A stretch of DNA of 64,000 nucleotides from Marivita hallyeonensis (GCF_900129875.1 NZ_FQXC01000001.1:868001-932000); one strand, 5' to 3'. Positions 52,551-62,300 are shown, counted from the first letter of the stretch. Notes: a model not told the origin generated them from the letters alone. Translations and numbers: made by a program.

Positions 52551-53111
52551 CTATCGGGTCACTTCGATCACGTCGCGGTCCGTCACGATCAGATCAAGGG
52601 GCTGGTCCGTCGGCTCCAGTGGCAGGTCGGTCGCTTCCTGCTCGGCATAGGCAAACCCGATCGCCAGAGTCGGGCGCGACGACCGCAACTGCTCCAGCGT
52701 CCGATCATAAAACCCGCCGCCATAGCCTAGCCGACCGCCATCGCGGGAGAACGCCACCAAAGGCACGATTAGCAACTCGGGCGTCATCAGAACCTCATCC
52801 GCCGGAACCGGCGCGCCAAACGGTCCATCAACCATGGCGCAATCCGGTTCCCATCGCGAAAACACCAAGGGCTGACCCGCCTCGCGGATCACCGGCACTC
52901 CCACAGGGCCATGTGCAGCGGCCTCTGCCATCGCGGGCAGCGGATCGATTTCCGTTCGAATGGGGATGTACCCGGCAAGGGGCACACCCCGGTACCCCGC
53001 CAGAATCTCGCTCAGGCGGCCACTTGCGCCCGGCAGGTTCATGTCATGTGCCTGCTTGCGTCGGGCGAAGGCGGCCTTCCGCGCCTCTGCCTTCACCGCC
53101 TCTTGCGTCAC
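52551..53111 (-). CDS. 5-formyltetrahydrofolate cyclo-ligase
   Basis: 186 residues. Converts 5-formyl-THF to methenyl-THF with ATP. Basic N-terminus KAEARKAAFARRKQAHD, RFSRWEPDCAMV-type ATP region and the diagnostic LGYGGGFYDRTLEQL loop are present. It overlaps the end of mgtE by four bases. Confidence 0.9.
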   Translation of the reverse strand: MTQEAVKAEARKAAFARRKQAHDMNLPGASGRLSEILAGYRGVPLAGYIPIRTEIDPLPAMAEAAAHGPVGVPVIREAGQPLVFSRWEPDCAMVDGPFGAPVPADEVLMTPELLIVPLVAFSRDGGRLGYGGGFYDRTLEQLRSSRPTLAIGFAYAEQEATDLPLEPTDQPLDLIVTDRDVIEVTR

Positions 53112-54502
53112 AGAAGCACCACCACCGCCAATCCAAGAAAGGCAAAGAACCCAACCACATCCGTGACCGTCGTCACAAAGGCACCGGAGGCCAGTGCCGG
53201 GTCGATCTTGAGCTTTTCAAGGACCACCGGGATCGCCGTCCCGGCCAGACCGGCCACCACCAGATTGATCACCATCGCAGCGGCGATGACGAAACCGAGC
53301 AGGGGCATGCCGAACCAGACCACCCCGACGATGCCCATGATCACTGCAAACGCGGCTCCGTTGATCAGGCCCACAAGCACCTCTCGTCGAATAACCCGCC
53401 AGACGTTCGATCCGGTCAGGTCTTTCGTCGCCAAGGCACGCACCGCAACCGTCAACGATTGGGTGCCCGCGTTGCCCCCCATGGATGCCACGATGGGCAT
53501 CAGAACCGCCAAAGCCACCACCTGCGCGATCGCCGCCTCGAATTGCGCGATGACGAGACTGGCGAGGATGGCGGTGATCAGGTTCACGAAAAGCCAAGGG
53601 AAGCGCCGCTTGGTCGTGTCGACCACGCGGTCCGACAAAGAGCTTTCGCTGTCCACACCGGCAAGGCGCAACACGTCCTCTTCATGCTCTTCGTCCAGCA
53701 CGATCATCGCGTCGTCGATGGTGATGACACCGACGAGGCGCTCGTTTTCATCGACGACGGGGGCCGAGATCAGGTGATACTGATTGAATGCGTACGCCAC
53801 GTCGCCTTCGTATTGATCGACCGGAATGACGTGGAACGTGTCCTCCATGATCGACTTGAGCAGCACTTCGCGACGCGATCCCATGAGCTTGCCCAGAGTG
53901 ACATTTCCAACCGGGCGCAGCTTGGGATCGACCAGCGTGATATGGTAGAACTGATCCGGCAAGTTGTCAGAATTGCGCAGATAATCAATGGCTTCACCGA
54001 CATTCCAATGCTCGGGGGCCATCACCACCTCGCGCTGCATCAGGCGGCCGGCGGAGTACTCCGGATAGGTAAGCGACTGCTCGACCGCAACGCGATCACT
54101 GTCCTCCAGCGCTTCGAGGATCGCTTCTTGCTGGGGTTCATCGAGGTCTTCGAGAAGGTCGACGACATCGTCGCTTTCCATTTCTCGGACCGCGTCGGCC
54201 AGAACTTCGGGCGCAAGGATGCCGATCACTTCTTCACGGATCGACTCGTCCAGTTCCGACAGGATTTCGCCGTCGAATTCCTTATCGTAGAGCTTGATCA
54301 ACCGCATCCGGTCGAAAGCGTTGATCTGTTCGAGAAGGTCCGCGATGTCCGCCGGATGGAGCGGGTCCATCAGTTCGACAAGCTGGTCGCGATCATCGAG
54401 ATCGACCGCGTACAGAATCTGCGCCACGGCCTTGCGATCAAGGCTGTAGGCGGTGTCTGCTTCTTCTGCCTCGGGGGCTTCGATGGTTTGATCTTCGCTC
54501 AT
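53108..54502 (-). CDS. mgtE: MgtE-type magnesium transporter
   Basis: 464 residues. Order of domains: N-terminal superhelical domain (about 30-150), two CBS domains (150-275, with DNLPDQFYHITLVDPKLRPVGNVTL and ISAPVVDENERLVGVITIDDAM), a plug helix, and five membrane segments from about 295. The selectivity region reads MPIVASMGGNAGTQSLTVAVRALA, as in MgtE. CBS domains sense cytosolic Mg2+. The ATG at 54502 is preferred over 54517 by the GGAGAGGG site. Confidence 0.93.
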   Translation of the reverse strand: MSEDQTIEAPEAEEADTAYSLDRKAVAQILYAVDLDDRDQLVELMDPLHPADIADLLEQINAFDRMRLIKLYDKEFDGEILSELDESIREEVIGILAPEVLADAVREMESDDVVDLLEDLDEPQQEAILEALEDSDRVAVEQSLTYPEYSAGRLMQREVVMAPEHWNVGEAIDYLRNSDNLPDQFYHITLVDPKLRPVGNVTLGKLMGSRREVLLKSIMEDTFHVIPVDQYEGDVAYAFNQYHLISAPVVDENERLVGVITIDDAMIVLDEEHEEDVLRLAGVDSESSLSDRVVDTTKRRFPWLFVNLITAILASLVIAQFEAAIAQVVALAVLMPIVASMGGNAGTQSLTVAVRALATKDLTGSNVWRVIRREVLVGLINGAAFAVIMGIVGVVWFGMPLLGFVIAAAMVINLVVAGLAGTAIPVVLEKLKIDPALASGAFVTTVTDVVGFFAFLGLAVVVLL

Positions 54503-54632
54503 CTCGACCCTCTCCAAATCCCTAGCGCCACATGTACGTCATCCCCCGGCAAAGCAATAGGGGACGACCGCAATTTACCCGTGTCTGACGAAAAGATAGA
54601 GTTTCTGGGCAAAGTTCAAAAAGGCGCGCTTC

Positions 54633-55922
54633 ATGTCACCGATCACCCTCCACCTTGGTCAGACGCTCTGGTTCGATGGCGATCCTCTTTTGGATGGCCC
54701 GGAAGCCGCCGTGCATAACAGCCGGGGAGGGCTTGCGGTGCAGGATGGACTGATTCTCGCGCGCGGAACTGCGGACGATTTGCGCAAAGCGCACCCCGAG
54801 GCCAAGATCGTGGACCATGGACAGTCACTCTTGATGGCGGGCTTTGTGGATGCGCATGTCCACTATCCGCAAACTGCGATCATCGCGAGCTGGGGTAAGC
54901 GGCTGATCGACTGGCTGAACACCTACACCTTTCCCGAGGAAATGCGGTTTGCCGATCCCGACTACGCGGAAGAGGTCGCAGGACGGTATCTGGATATCGC
55001 GCTGGCAAACGGCACCACGACGATGTGTAGCTACTGCACGATCCATCCCAACAGCGTGTACGCCTACTTCAAAGCAGCTGCATCGCGGGGCATGCGGGTT
55101 CTTGGCGGCAAGACCTGCATGAATCGCAACGCACCAGACGGACTGCGCGATACGGCCCAATCAGCCTACGATGACAGCAAGGTATTGTTGCAGCGCTGGC
55201 ACGGGCAGGGGCGGGCGTCTTACGTAATCACGCCCCGGTTTTCACCGACATCGACGCCAGAGCAACTGGTAGCACTTGGCGCCCTATGGGCGGAGCACCC
55301 GGATTGCCTGATGCAAACGCATCTAAGCGAACAGACCGACGAAATCGCCTGGGTGCGCGAGCTTTTCCCCGACGCACGCGATTACCTCGACACCTATGAA
55401 AGCTTCGGTTTGCTAGGGGCCAACGGCGTCTACGGCCACGCGATCCATCTGGAGCCTCGCGAACGCGATCGCCTCCGCGAGGTCGGCGCGGCGCTGGTTC
55501 ATTGCCCGACGTCGAACACGTTCATCGGGTCCGGCCTGTTCGACATGGCCGGGCTGGTCGCCGAAGGTCAGCGCGTGGGGCTCGCCACTGACACCGGGGG
55601 CGGTTCGTCCTTTTCGATGCTGCGAACAATGGCGGCGGCGTATGAGGTCGCCCAGCTGCGAGGTGCCACGTTACATCCGTCGACCCTGTTGTGGCTCGCC
55701 ACCGAAGGTTCTGCGCGCGCCCTGGGTCTTTCGGATCGCATCGGCACACTGGCACCGGGGACTGAGGCCGACTTCATTGCGCTCGACCTCGCGTCCACGC
55801 CTGCCATCGCCCAACGCAGCGCCCTGGCACAGGACATCTGGGAGGCCGTCTTCCCAACCATCATGATGGGCGATGACCGGGCGGTGGCAGGGGTTTGGGT
55901 GATAGGAGAGCAGCGCGCGTGA
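54633..55922 (+). CDS. guaD: Guanine deaminase
   Basis: 429 residues, amidohydrolase. Zinc ligands: GFVDAHVHYPQT (HxH), MQTHLSEQTDE, YGHAIHLE and ATDTGGGSSFSML (Asp). Converts guanine to xanthine. N-terminus overlaps no gene; divergent from mgtE. Another purine-type deaminase is encoded at 62376. Confidence 0.9.
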   Translation: MSPITLHLGQTLWFDGDPLLDGPEAAVHNSRGGLAVQDGLILARGTADDLRKAHPEAKIVDHGQSLLMAGFVDAHVHYPQTAIIASWGKRLIDWLNTYTFPEEMRFADPDYAEEVAGRYLDIALANGTTTMCSYCTIHPNSVYAYFKAAASRGMRVLGGKTCMNRNAPDGLRDTAQSAYDDSKVLLQRWHGQGRASYVITPRFSPTSTPEQLVALGALWAEHPDCLMQTHLSEQTDEIAWVRELFPDARDYLDTYESFGLLGANGVYGHAIHLEPRERDRLREVGAALVHCPTSNTFIGSGLFDMAGLVAEGQRVGLATDTGGGSSFSMLRTMAAAYEVAQLRGATLHPSTLLWLATEGSARALGLSDRIGTLAPGTEADFIALDLASTPAIAQRSALAQDIWEAVFPTIMMGDDRAVAGVWVIGEQRA

Positions 55923-55965
55923 TCGGATGTTGCACGGACGAAAGCGGCCCTTTGGTGCTACTCCA

Positions 55966-56757
55966 TCAGTGTCCGCTTTCGTTGTGTGGCTGTGTCGTTG
56001 AGGTTGCTTCGAGTTCGACACTCAAACTGGCAGCCAGATCGAAAAACCGACGTCGCACGGTCTCTGCGTAGGGATTGGCCTTCTCAATCGCTTCGAATAC
56101 TTCTGGGGCATCATGCTGAACCATGGAAATCGCCTCAGATAACAAGTCAAAGCTCTTCGTTGTCATGCGCGTTGGGAGCGGTCCCATTCTTAGGAGCACT
56201 TTGGCGATGAGGTGCGTGAGCCCTTGGACAACTGCTGCTTCTTGGTCGTGGTCCTCTGGTGTTGTCATGATGACAGTCAGACCCAGAGCTTTGCGTAAGA
56301 ACGCAGCCACCTGCGCGTGCCGGTTCCCTTGAACGGGGCAGACCGCGACTTTCAGGCCTTCGATTCCTTGTCTGGCACTCTGAGGGCCGAACAAGGGGTG
56401 AGTTGCCACGATGTCTACATGGTTCGGGAGCATCCGCCGCATGATTTCCGCGGGAACGACTTTGACTGAGCCGACATCGACGATCAGCGCGCCAGGATTA
56501 CAAGCATCCGCGATCTCGCTGACAACATTCTCAAAAGAGGACACAGGTGCCGCAATGAGGATCACATCCGCCTGCGATACCGAGTGCAACGATGAGAGGG
56601 TCACGCCGAGGTGCTGTGCGACATTGGCAACGTTCTGGGACGGATCGTAGGCCGTTATTTCGAAATGCTTGCCGAGATGACGGGCTGCAAGTTGTCCGAA
56701 CGCGCCAAACCCGACGATGCCTAGGGAGCTCGGTTCACGATTATTGTTGTTGTTCAT
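55966..56757 (-). CDS. TyrA-like prephenate/arogenate dehydrogenase family protein
   Basis: 263 residues. NAD-binding GIVGFGAFGQLAARHL, prephenate dehydrogenase marks THPLFGPQSA and HDQEAAVVQGLTHLIAKVL (both His). It begins with an unusual run of five Asn (MNNNNNREP). The upstream 300 bases and the gene look somewhat less GC-rich than neighbours. Role in Tyr synthesis is plausible but a separate catabolic or antibiotic-type role cannot be excluded. Confidence 0.8.
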   Translation of the reverse strand: MNNNNNREPSSLGIVGFGAFGQLAARHLGKHFEITAYDPSQNVANVAQHLGVTLSSLHSVSQADVILIAAPVSSFENVVSEIADACNPGALIVDVGSVKVVPAEIMRRMLPNHVDIVATHPLFGPQSARQGIEGLKVAVCPVQGNRHAQVAAFLRKALGLTVIMTTPEDHDQEAAVVQGLTHLIAKVLLRMGPLPTRMTTKSFDLLSEAISMVQHDAPEVFEAIEKANPYAETVRRRFFDLAASLSVELEATSTTQPHNESGH

Positions 56758-57082
56758 TTTTCTCGACCTCTGAATTTGCCGCCCGGCACAAGGTCTTCTG
56801 TATGTTGACCGCTGTCAGGGGCAGCGGAAAACAAATGATGAATTACCCGCAGCTATCTAAGCTGAGGATAATAGTCCTGCGATGCAAAGAACGATTTCAT
56901 CATGTCACCGGCCTTAAAGCACCCAAGACCGAGGAGTCAACGACACCTGAACAGCGGCCACCAACTGCGGCACAAAAGTCTAGAACTTTGGGCTGTAAAC
57001 GAGACATTCGCTGCGGATACGAAAAAGCCGCGCCGGGATGTCCCTGCGCGGCCAAATCTTCACTGTCCGTGAAGGTGAAGGC
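56758..57082. other. Intergenic gap around the L33 terminator
   Basis: About 325 bases without a supported gene. The left part should hold the promoter of the TyrA-like gene; the right end carries the rpmG terminator. Nothing else is recognisable. Confidence 0.3.
57021..57055 (-). terminator. rpmG terminator
   Basis: Minus strand: GCCGCGCAGGGA-CA-TCCCGGCGCGGC, a long GC-rich stem with a small bulge, followed by TTTTT. Starts about 30 bases after the rpmG stop. Confidence 0.88.
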
Positions 57083-57250
57083 TTACTTGATCTTGCCTTC
57101 TTTGTACTCGACATGCTTGCGCGCGACGGGGTCGTATTTGCGCACGCTCATTTTTTCCGTCATCGTCCGCGCGTTCTTTTTGGTCACGTAGAAGTGGCCG
57201 GTGCCCGCAGTCGAGTTCAGGCGGATTTTAATCGTGGTCGGCTTCGCCAT
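57083..57250 (-). CDS. rpmG: 50S ribosomal protein L33
   Basis: 55 residues: [20 protein letters not shown] followed by [21 protein letters not shown] and a basic tail ending EGKIK. Full-length L33 of the cysteine-free (zinc-independent) type. The ATG at 57250 follows GGAGACG; own terminator downstream. Confidence 0.96.
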   Translation of the reverse strand: MAKPTTIKIRLNSTAGTGHFYVTKKNARTMTEKMSVRKYDPVARKHVEYKEGKIK

Positions 57251-57370
57251 GGATCGTCTCCTGCATCGAGGCCGTCATCATGGCGGGGCCTCGTGAATTT
57301 CGGTATGAACGCGCCTTCTACCCGCCGCGTCGTGCGAGTCAAGTGCGATCGCCCCGAATGGCCATGAAAA

Positions 57371-57741
57371 ACGCGCGGAGGGCCTGTAAGCCGGATTCTG
57401 TCCTCCGTTGCTGGAGGGACGACCATTCCTCTGGGACCGCTGTCGCCAACGGCCTCGTGCTGCCAACCCGGGGATCTGGGCTGAAGCGACCCTGCGGGTT
57501 GCCCCGCGCGATCCCCCTATTCGGCATTGCTCCGGGTGGGGCTTGCCGTGCGGGGGCTGTTGCCAGCCCCCCGGTGGGCTTTTACCCCACCGTTTCACCT
57601 GTTCCCCGGCGGGCCGGGGTAGTTTGATTTCTGTGGCGCTTTCCGTCAGATTGCTCTGCCCGGGCATTACCCGGCACCCTTGCTTCATGGAGTCCGGACT
57701 TTCCTCCCCTGTGACAGGGCGGCCGTCCGGCCCTCCGCGCG
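57371..57741 (-). ncRNA. rnpB: RNase P RNA, bacterial class A
   Basis: On the minus strand the 5' end GGAGGGCCGGACGG and 3' end GGCCCTCC pair as P1. Conserved core blocks are present: GAGGAAAGTCCGGACTCCAT near the 5' end, AACAGGTGAAACGGTGGGG in the middle, and ACAGAATCCGGCTTACAG near the 3' end. Length about 370 bases is normal. Ends are estimated from P1. It is the catalytic RNA that trims tRNA 5' ends. Confidence 0.95.
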
Positions 57742-57869
57742 AGACATCGGGGTAGGTGATGCGACACGACACGTCAATGAAATCGTTGGTCTGTGACGAT
57801 GCACCAGATGCGCATTCCGTCCGCACAATCCCGCGTCGTCAACCAAACCGCCGAAGGACCGCCGGTGTC

Positions 57870-58913
57870 TCAGATGATTTCATCTTCGTCGAACATGGGA
57901 TCCGCGGCCAGTTGGCTCGAATGATCGTCGAGTGCGTCGCCTGCGCGCTTGAATGACCCGATGCGGGCGAGGTGAAACACCGCGTCGCCCTCGTTGACCA
58001 CGGGCATGACCGCACGACCAACGATGACCCCTTCGAACGGCGCCTCGATGTCTGTTTCACTTTCTCCGAACGGATCTGACACTGACCCCAGGGTCTCGCC
58101 CCTTCGAACCAGATCGCCGTCCGACCGAAAGCTGCGAAACAGCCCCCCAAGCGGTGCCCTGATCCATTTGCTGGACGCGCAATATTGCGGGGGCGCTTTT
58201 GGCGGTGCGATGCTGCGGCCCGAGATCATGTCGAGCGAACGAAGCACCCTGAGAATGCCGACCAGTCCGGCCCGGGCAGAAACCTCGTCGAACCGCAATC
58301 CTTCGCCAGCCTCGTACAGCAGGACGGAGGTTCCCAGTTTCTGAGCGGCCTCGCGCAAGGAGCCTTCGCGCACCGGCGATTTGATGACTATGGGCGCACC
58401 GAAGATGTCGGCGAGATCGCGCATTTTGCCGTCGTCCGGTGAAATGCGGACCTGCGGATAGTTGGTTCGGTGGATGGCGGCGGAATGGAGATCGATCCCG
58501 ATATCGGCATGGGCAACGATTTCGGACAAAAACATGTGGGCGAGACGGGCGGCGAGCGATCCGCCCTCGCTGCCGGGAAAAGAGCGATTGAGGTCACGCC
58601 GGTCAGGTAGATACCGCGACCGGTTGATGAAGCCGAACGAATTGACAATCGGCACGACGATCAGAGTGCCCTTCAGCCTTCGCAAACCGGGCGATTTTAA
58701 CAGACGCCGCACGATCTCGATGCCGATGACCTCGTCGCCGTGCACGCCAGCGCTCACGAAAACCGTGGCACCCGGCATTTTTCCGTGGATCACATGCGCG
58801 GACATCGTGACGGGCGTATGGTCGGACAGCGTGCTGACGGGCAGATCTACCGTGCGTCGTGTTCCCGGCGCGATCGACTCGCCACCGATCTTGAAATCTG
58901 CCCGTTCCGGCAT
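57870..58913 (-). CDS. Succinylglutamate desuccinylase/aspartoacylase-family protein
   Basis: 347 residues. Zinc carboxypeptidase-like fold: VSAGVHGDEVIG (HxxE), RYLPDRRDLNRSFPG and GIDLHSAA carry the metal and substrate residues. The C-terminal 90 residues form a lipoyl-like beta barrel (GGLFRSFRSDGDLVRRGETLGSVSDPFGE). It directly follows the rimK-type gene (shared base), as in other rimK loci, and may trim glutamate tails or N-acyl groups; this is inference. Confidence 0.85.
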   Translation of the reverse strand: MPERADFKIGGESIAPGTRRTVDLPVSTLSDHTPVTMSAHVIHGKMPGATVFVSAGVHGDEVIGIEIVRRLLKSPGLRRLKGTLIVVPIVNSFGFINRSRYLPDRRDLNRSFPGSEGGSLAARLAHMFLSEIVAHADIGIDLHSAAIHRTNYPQVRISPDDGKMRDLADIFGAPIVIKSPVREGSLREAAQKLGTSVLLYEAGEGLRFDEVSARAGLVGILRVLRSLDMISGRSIAPPKAPPQYCASSKWIRAPLGGLFRSFRSDGDLVRRGETLGSVSDPFGESETDIEAPFEGVIVGRAVMPVVNEGDAVFHLARIGSFKRAGDALDDHSSQLAADPMFDEDEII

Positions 58914-59818
58914 CAGCCGCGGCCTTTGGTGCGTGTCTTGCCGTGTTTGGCGTTCTTTTCGAGGAACTCGATCATTTTGCCCGCAACATCGAGACCGGTT
59001 GCCTTTTCTACGCCTTCGAGACCCGGCGACGAGTTGACCTCCATCACCACCGCCCCATGATTGGCGCGAAGCATGTCGACGCCGCAGGCGTTCAGTCCCA
59101 TCGATTTCGCCGCGCGGACAGCGGTTGAGCGTTCTTCCGGGGAAAGCTTGATCACCTGGGCCGAGCCGCCACGATGCAGGTTTGACCGGAACTCTCCTTC
59201 GGCACCGGTCCGTTTCATGGCCGCGATGACCTTGCCGCCGATGACAATGGCGCGAATATCTGTTCCGCCCGCCTCTTTGATGAATTCCTGGATCAGGATG
59301 TTCGTGCCGGTTGCGCGGAACGCTTCGACGACCGATTTCGCGGACCTGTCCGTATCGGCCAAAACCACGCCGAGCCCCTGCGTGCCTTCCAGAAGCTTTA
59401 TGACCAAAGGCGCGTTCCCCGCCAGTTGAAGGACTTCCTCGGTCTGCTTCGGATCATGCGCAAACGTGGTCACAGGCAACCCCACGCCATCCCGCGCAAG
59501 CAATTGCATCGACCGCAATTTGTCGCGAGACCGTCCGATCCCGACGCTTTCATTGAGGGGATACACACCCATCATTTCGAACTGCCGCAAAACGGCGGTT
59601 CCGTAATACGTGACCGACGCGCCAATGCGGGGGATGACAGCGTCGTACCCTTCCAGCTTTTCACCGTTGTAATAAACCTCGGGTCGCCGCGAGGCGATGT
59701 TCATGTAACAGCGCAAGGTATTGATGACGTCGATTTCATGCCCTCGCTGCTCTGCGGCTTCGACGAGACGTTTGTGAGAGTACAGGCCTGCATTGCGGGC
59801 GAGCATGGCAATTTTCAT
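58913..59818 (-). CDS. rimK: RimK-type ATP-grasp glutamate ligase
   Basis: 301 residues. [28 protein letters not shown] start, ATP-grasp domain with [37 protein letters not shown] and the metal end [19 protein letters not shown]. RimK adds glutamates to ribosomal protein S6 and can make poly-glutamate. Neighbours are a retropepsin-like protein and the desuccinylase-like protein, a known grouping. Confidence 0.9.
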   Translation of the reverse strand: MKIAMLARNAGLYSHKRLVEAAEQRGHEIDVINTLRCYMNIASRRPEVYYNGEKLEGYDAVIPRIGASVTYYGTAVLRQFEMMGVYPLNESVGIGRSRDKLRSMQLLARDGVGLPVTTFAHDPKQTEEVLQLAGNAPLVIKLLEGTQGLGVVLADTDRSAKSVVEAFRATGTNILIQEFIKEAGGTDIRAIVIGGKVIAAMKRTGAEGEFRSNLHRGGSAQVIKLSPEERSTAVRAAKSMGLNACGVDMLRANHGAVVMEVNSSPGLEGVEKATGLDVAGKMIEFLEKNAKHGKTRTKGRG

Positions 59819-59838
59819 TGGGGAGTCCTCATGTTCGA

Positions 59839-60264
59839 CTAAGTCGATTTCAACGTCGTCAGGTTACGTTTTCCGGGATTGACCAGGATCGGGTGTCGTC
59901 TGAGTGCGGAACGGCCGACGATCATGCGAAACTTCATCTCGGATCTTGCCGTCAGCGACAGGTCAATTCTCCAGAGTTTGGAGTCGATGCGAAACTTTGT
60001 TCGAATGACGATCCGTGGCTCTGGTATCCCGCTGGTGTTCTTTATTTCTCTGCGGTCGTGAATGGGGTGTTCGACGTCGACGTCATTGGCGTCATCGTTG
60101 AATTTCGTGTGAAACCTGACCCAGGGCACATCATCGCGAACGAACTCGACGATATTCGTCGCGTGTAAGGCAGATGTTCTGGCACCGGTATCGATTTTTG
60201 CCCTGAGGTTGGTCAACCCCAGAAGCGGAAGGTCAACGCGTTCTTGCCAACCAATCACGAGCAT
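59839..60264 (-). CDS. rimB: RimK-associated retropepsin-like (ATP-dependent zinc protease family) protein
   Basis: 141 residues. The aspartic-protease-like motif [14 protein letters not shown] (D-T-G) is clear near residue 25; [20 protein letters not shown] and the later [11 protein letters not shown] also fit the PF05618-type family. RimB is a protease that processes poly-glutamate-tagged S6 in Pseudomonas. The ATG at 60264 gives the usual length; frame upstream to 60339 is not needed. Adjacent to rimK. Confidence 0.8.
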   Translation of the reverse strand: MLVIGWQERVDLPLLGLTNLRAKIDTGARTSALHATNIVEFVRDDVPWVRFHTKFNDDANDVDVEHPIHDRREIKNTSGIPEPRIVIRTKFRIDSKLWRIDLSLTARSEMKFRMIVGRSALRRHPILVNPGKRNLTTLKST

Positions 60265-60417
60265 TTCGGTCGTGTCCTCATTTTGTTGTATTCTGAAGTC
60301 TGCACCACAAACCCTTGATCTACCAGCCTGCGGCCGCACCGTGTTCTTCGAAGCGCTTGCGCTGACGCACCGGAAAAGCCTGCGGTGTTTTCACACCCCT
60401 AGCGCGATAAAGCCCAT

Positions 60418-61128
60418 TCAGCGCAATACATAGGGCTGATGCAGCCAGCCCCAAAGCGCGTCATTCGCCTCGTCCGGCGTCTCCAGCGTTGGCAGATGAC
60501 CCGCATTCTCCAGCACGACAAGTTTTGCGTGCGGGATCAACTCCGCCATGAAGGTATGTCTTTTCACCGGACAAAGCGCATCATGCGCGCCACACATGAC
60601 CAGAGCGGGTTGATGGATCTTTCGCAATGTCGCTTGCTGGTCGCGACGGCGCTGCAAAGCGCGGGACTGATTGACGAAAACGCCCGGACCGAGGGTCTGG
60701 GCCATTTCCATCACCGTCTGCAACACCTGCGGGCGACGCGGACCGGGGGCGAGGTAGTTCGGTTTCAGTTCATCCCGCATCACCTCGGTCAGCTTGCCCG
60801 ACTTGACCTTGATGATTTGCGGTTCCCGGTTGGCGGCGACTTGTGGCGTCTCGGCCAGCGGATTGGTGTCCATGAGCGCGATGCGCGTCACGCGGTCGGG
60901 CGCGCGGCGCAAGAGCTCCATCGCGACAATGCCGCCCATGCTCAGCCCCGCCAGCGCGAATTTCGGGGGCAGGGCGGTCATCAGGTTCGACGCGATCTCT
61001 TCGATCCTCTGACCATGCGTGATTGGCGCAACCATCACGGGATGCGTCGCAGAAAACGCGCGGATTTGCGGCTCAAAGAGGCGGGCATCGCACATCATGC
61101 CCGGCAGGAAAACCAGCGGTTCGACCAT
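60418..61128 (-). CDS. Alpha/beta hydrolase
   Basis: 236 residues. VFLPGMMCDARLF oxyanion region, nucleophile elbow AGLSMGGIVAMELL, acid in VMCGAHDALCP and His in LENAGHLPTLE. Starts 3 bases after the stop of the MetE-like gene, so they form one operon. Substrate unknown. Confidence 0.88.
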   Translation of the reverse strand: MVEPLVFLPGMMCDARLFEPQIRAFSATHPVMVAPITHGQRIEEIASNLMTALPPKFALAGLSMGGIVAMELLRRAPDRVTRIALMDTNPLAETPQVAANREPQIIKVKSGKLTEVMRDELKPNYLAPGPRRPQVLQTVMEMAQTLGPGVFVNQSRALQRRRDQQATLRKIHQPALVMCGAHDALCPVKRHTFMAELIPHAKLVVLENAGHLPTLETPDEANDALWGWLHQPYVLR

Positions 61129-61131
61129 GAG

Positions 61132-62265
61132 TCAGAGGCGCTCCGACGCCCGTGCTGCGCCTTCGGACAAGGCTGCCAGTTTCGCATAGGCGATCTCGGG
61201 GTCGACAGCGCCGAAGCCCGCAAAGGTGCCGAAGCCGCAATCGCTGCCCGCGATCACACGGTCGGCGCCGACGATATCGGTGAAGCGTTCGATCCTTTGC
61301 GCCACCACTTCGGGATGTTCGACAAAATTGGTCGTGCTGTCGATCACACCGGGGACAAGGATCTTGTCGTCCGGGATCTCGGCCTTGCGATCGCGGAACA
61401 CCGTCCACTCATGCGCGTGGCGCGGATTCGAGGTCTCGAACAGAACCTGATTGGCATCGACCTTCATCAGCGTCGGGAACACCGTGTCCATGTCGATATC
61501 GCAAACATGCGGCCCCTCGTAATTGCCCCAGCAAATGTGGACCCGCACGCGGGAGGGGTCGATGCCGTCAAGGGCATGGTTCATCGCCTCGACGTGGCTG
61601 TCTGCGATCTTGACGAATTCGGCATCGCTGAGGTCCGCAAACAGCATATGGCGCGACAGGGCGAGGTCCGGGCAGTCAAGTTGCAGCATCAGCCCGCTGT
61701 CCACAATCGTGCGGTACTCGTCCCGCATCGCATCGGCCAGCGCGGCGAGGTAGGCGTCCCGCGTCGGGTAGAAATCGTTCTGCAGGAACAGGGAAATCAC
61801 ACCCGGAGACGCCGCATTCATGAACGCCTCGGTCGCGCCATGTGCGGCCATCCCGGCCTTGAGATTGGCGATATCGGCTTCCAATTCGCCCTGGCCCTTG
61901 GACTTCACTTCGCCCACGCACATCGGTCGGGCATAGGTCGGCGTGCCTCCGTCATCCTTCAGGCGTTCGAGGAAGGACGGGTAAAGTTTGAGATCGGCGG
62001 GTGCATTGCGGGGACTGTCCCCATCGAACCCTGTGTAACGGTCTTTGACGTAAGTGGCGTAGCTGATCTTCGAGGTCTCTCCGTCCGAGACCACGTCAAT
62101 TCCGGCTTCGACCTGGCGGCGCACTGTCTCGGACGCGGCGCTTGCCATGGCGACATCGAACGCGGCGGGATCATAGAGCTCGCCTTTTTCGCGGGCGAAG
62201 ATGAAATCAACGACGTTCTGCGTGCGTGGCAGGGACCCGACATGGGTGGTTTTGATATGTGCCAT
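61132..62265 (-). CDS. Cobalamin-independent methionine synthase-like (MetE C-terminal/UROD fold) protein
   Basis: 377 residues, only the catalytic barrel of MetE. Zinc-type residues occur in RVHICWGNYEGPH (H, C) and VIAGSDCGFGTF (C). N-terminus THVGSLPRTQNVVDFI is typical for the short MetE-like group, which includes thiol methyl- and alkyltransferases. Preceded by candidate operator 3. A role in thiol or methyl transfer is likely; the substrate is unknown. Confidence 0.82.
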   Translation of the reverse strand: MAHIKTTHVGSLPRTQNVVDFIFAREKGELYDPAAFDVAMASAASETVRRQVEAGIDVVSDGETSKISYATYVKDRYTGFDGDSPRNAPADLKLYPSFLERLKDDGGTPTYARPMCVGEVKSKGQGELEADIANLKAGMAAHGATEAFMNAASPGVISLFLQNDFYPTRDAYLAALADAMRDEYRTIVDSGLMLQLDCPDLALSRHMLFADLSDAEFVKIADSHVEAMNHALDGIDPSRVRVHICWGNYEGPHVCDIDMDTVFPTLMKVDANQVLFETSNPRHAHEWTVFRDRKAEIPDDKILVPGVIDSTTNFVEHPEVVAQRIERFTDIVGADRVIAGSDCGFGTFAGFGAVDPEIAYAKLAALSEGAARASERL

Positions 62266-62280
62266 CTGCTCTGCCCCTTA

Positions 62281-62300
62281 ATGTGCATAGGTTTGCAATC
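62281..62300. promoter_or_regulatory. Imperfect dyad ATGTGCA-N6-TGCAATC: candidate LacI operator 3
   Basis: Matches the TTTTGCA-N6-TGCAAAA dyads at 43801 and 47370 in 5 of 7 positions in each arm with the same spacing. It ends 16 bases before the start of the MetE-like gene (minus strand). A second overlapping dyad TTTGC-N9-GCAAA lies at 62292-62310. Binding by the LacI protein is inferred. Confidence 0.5.
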
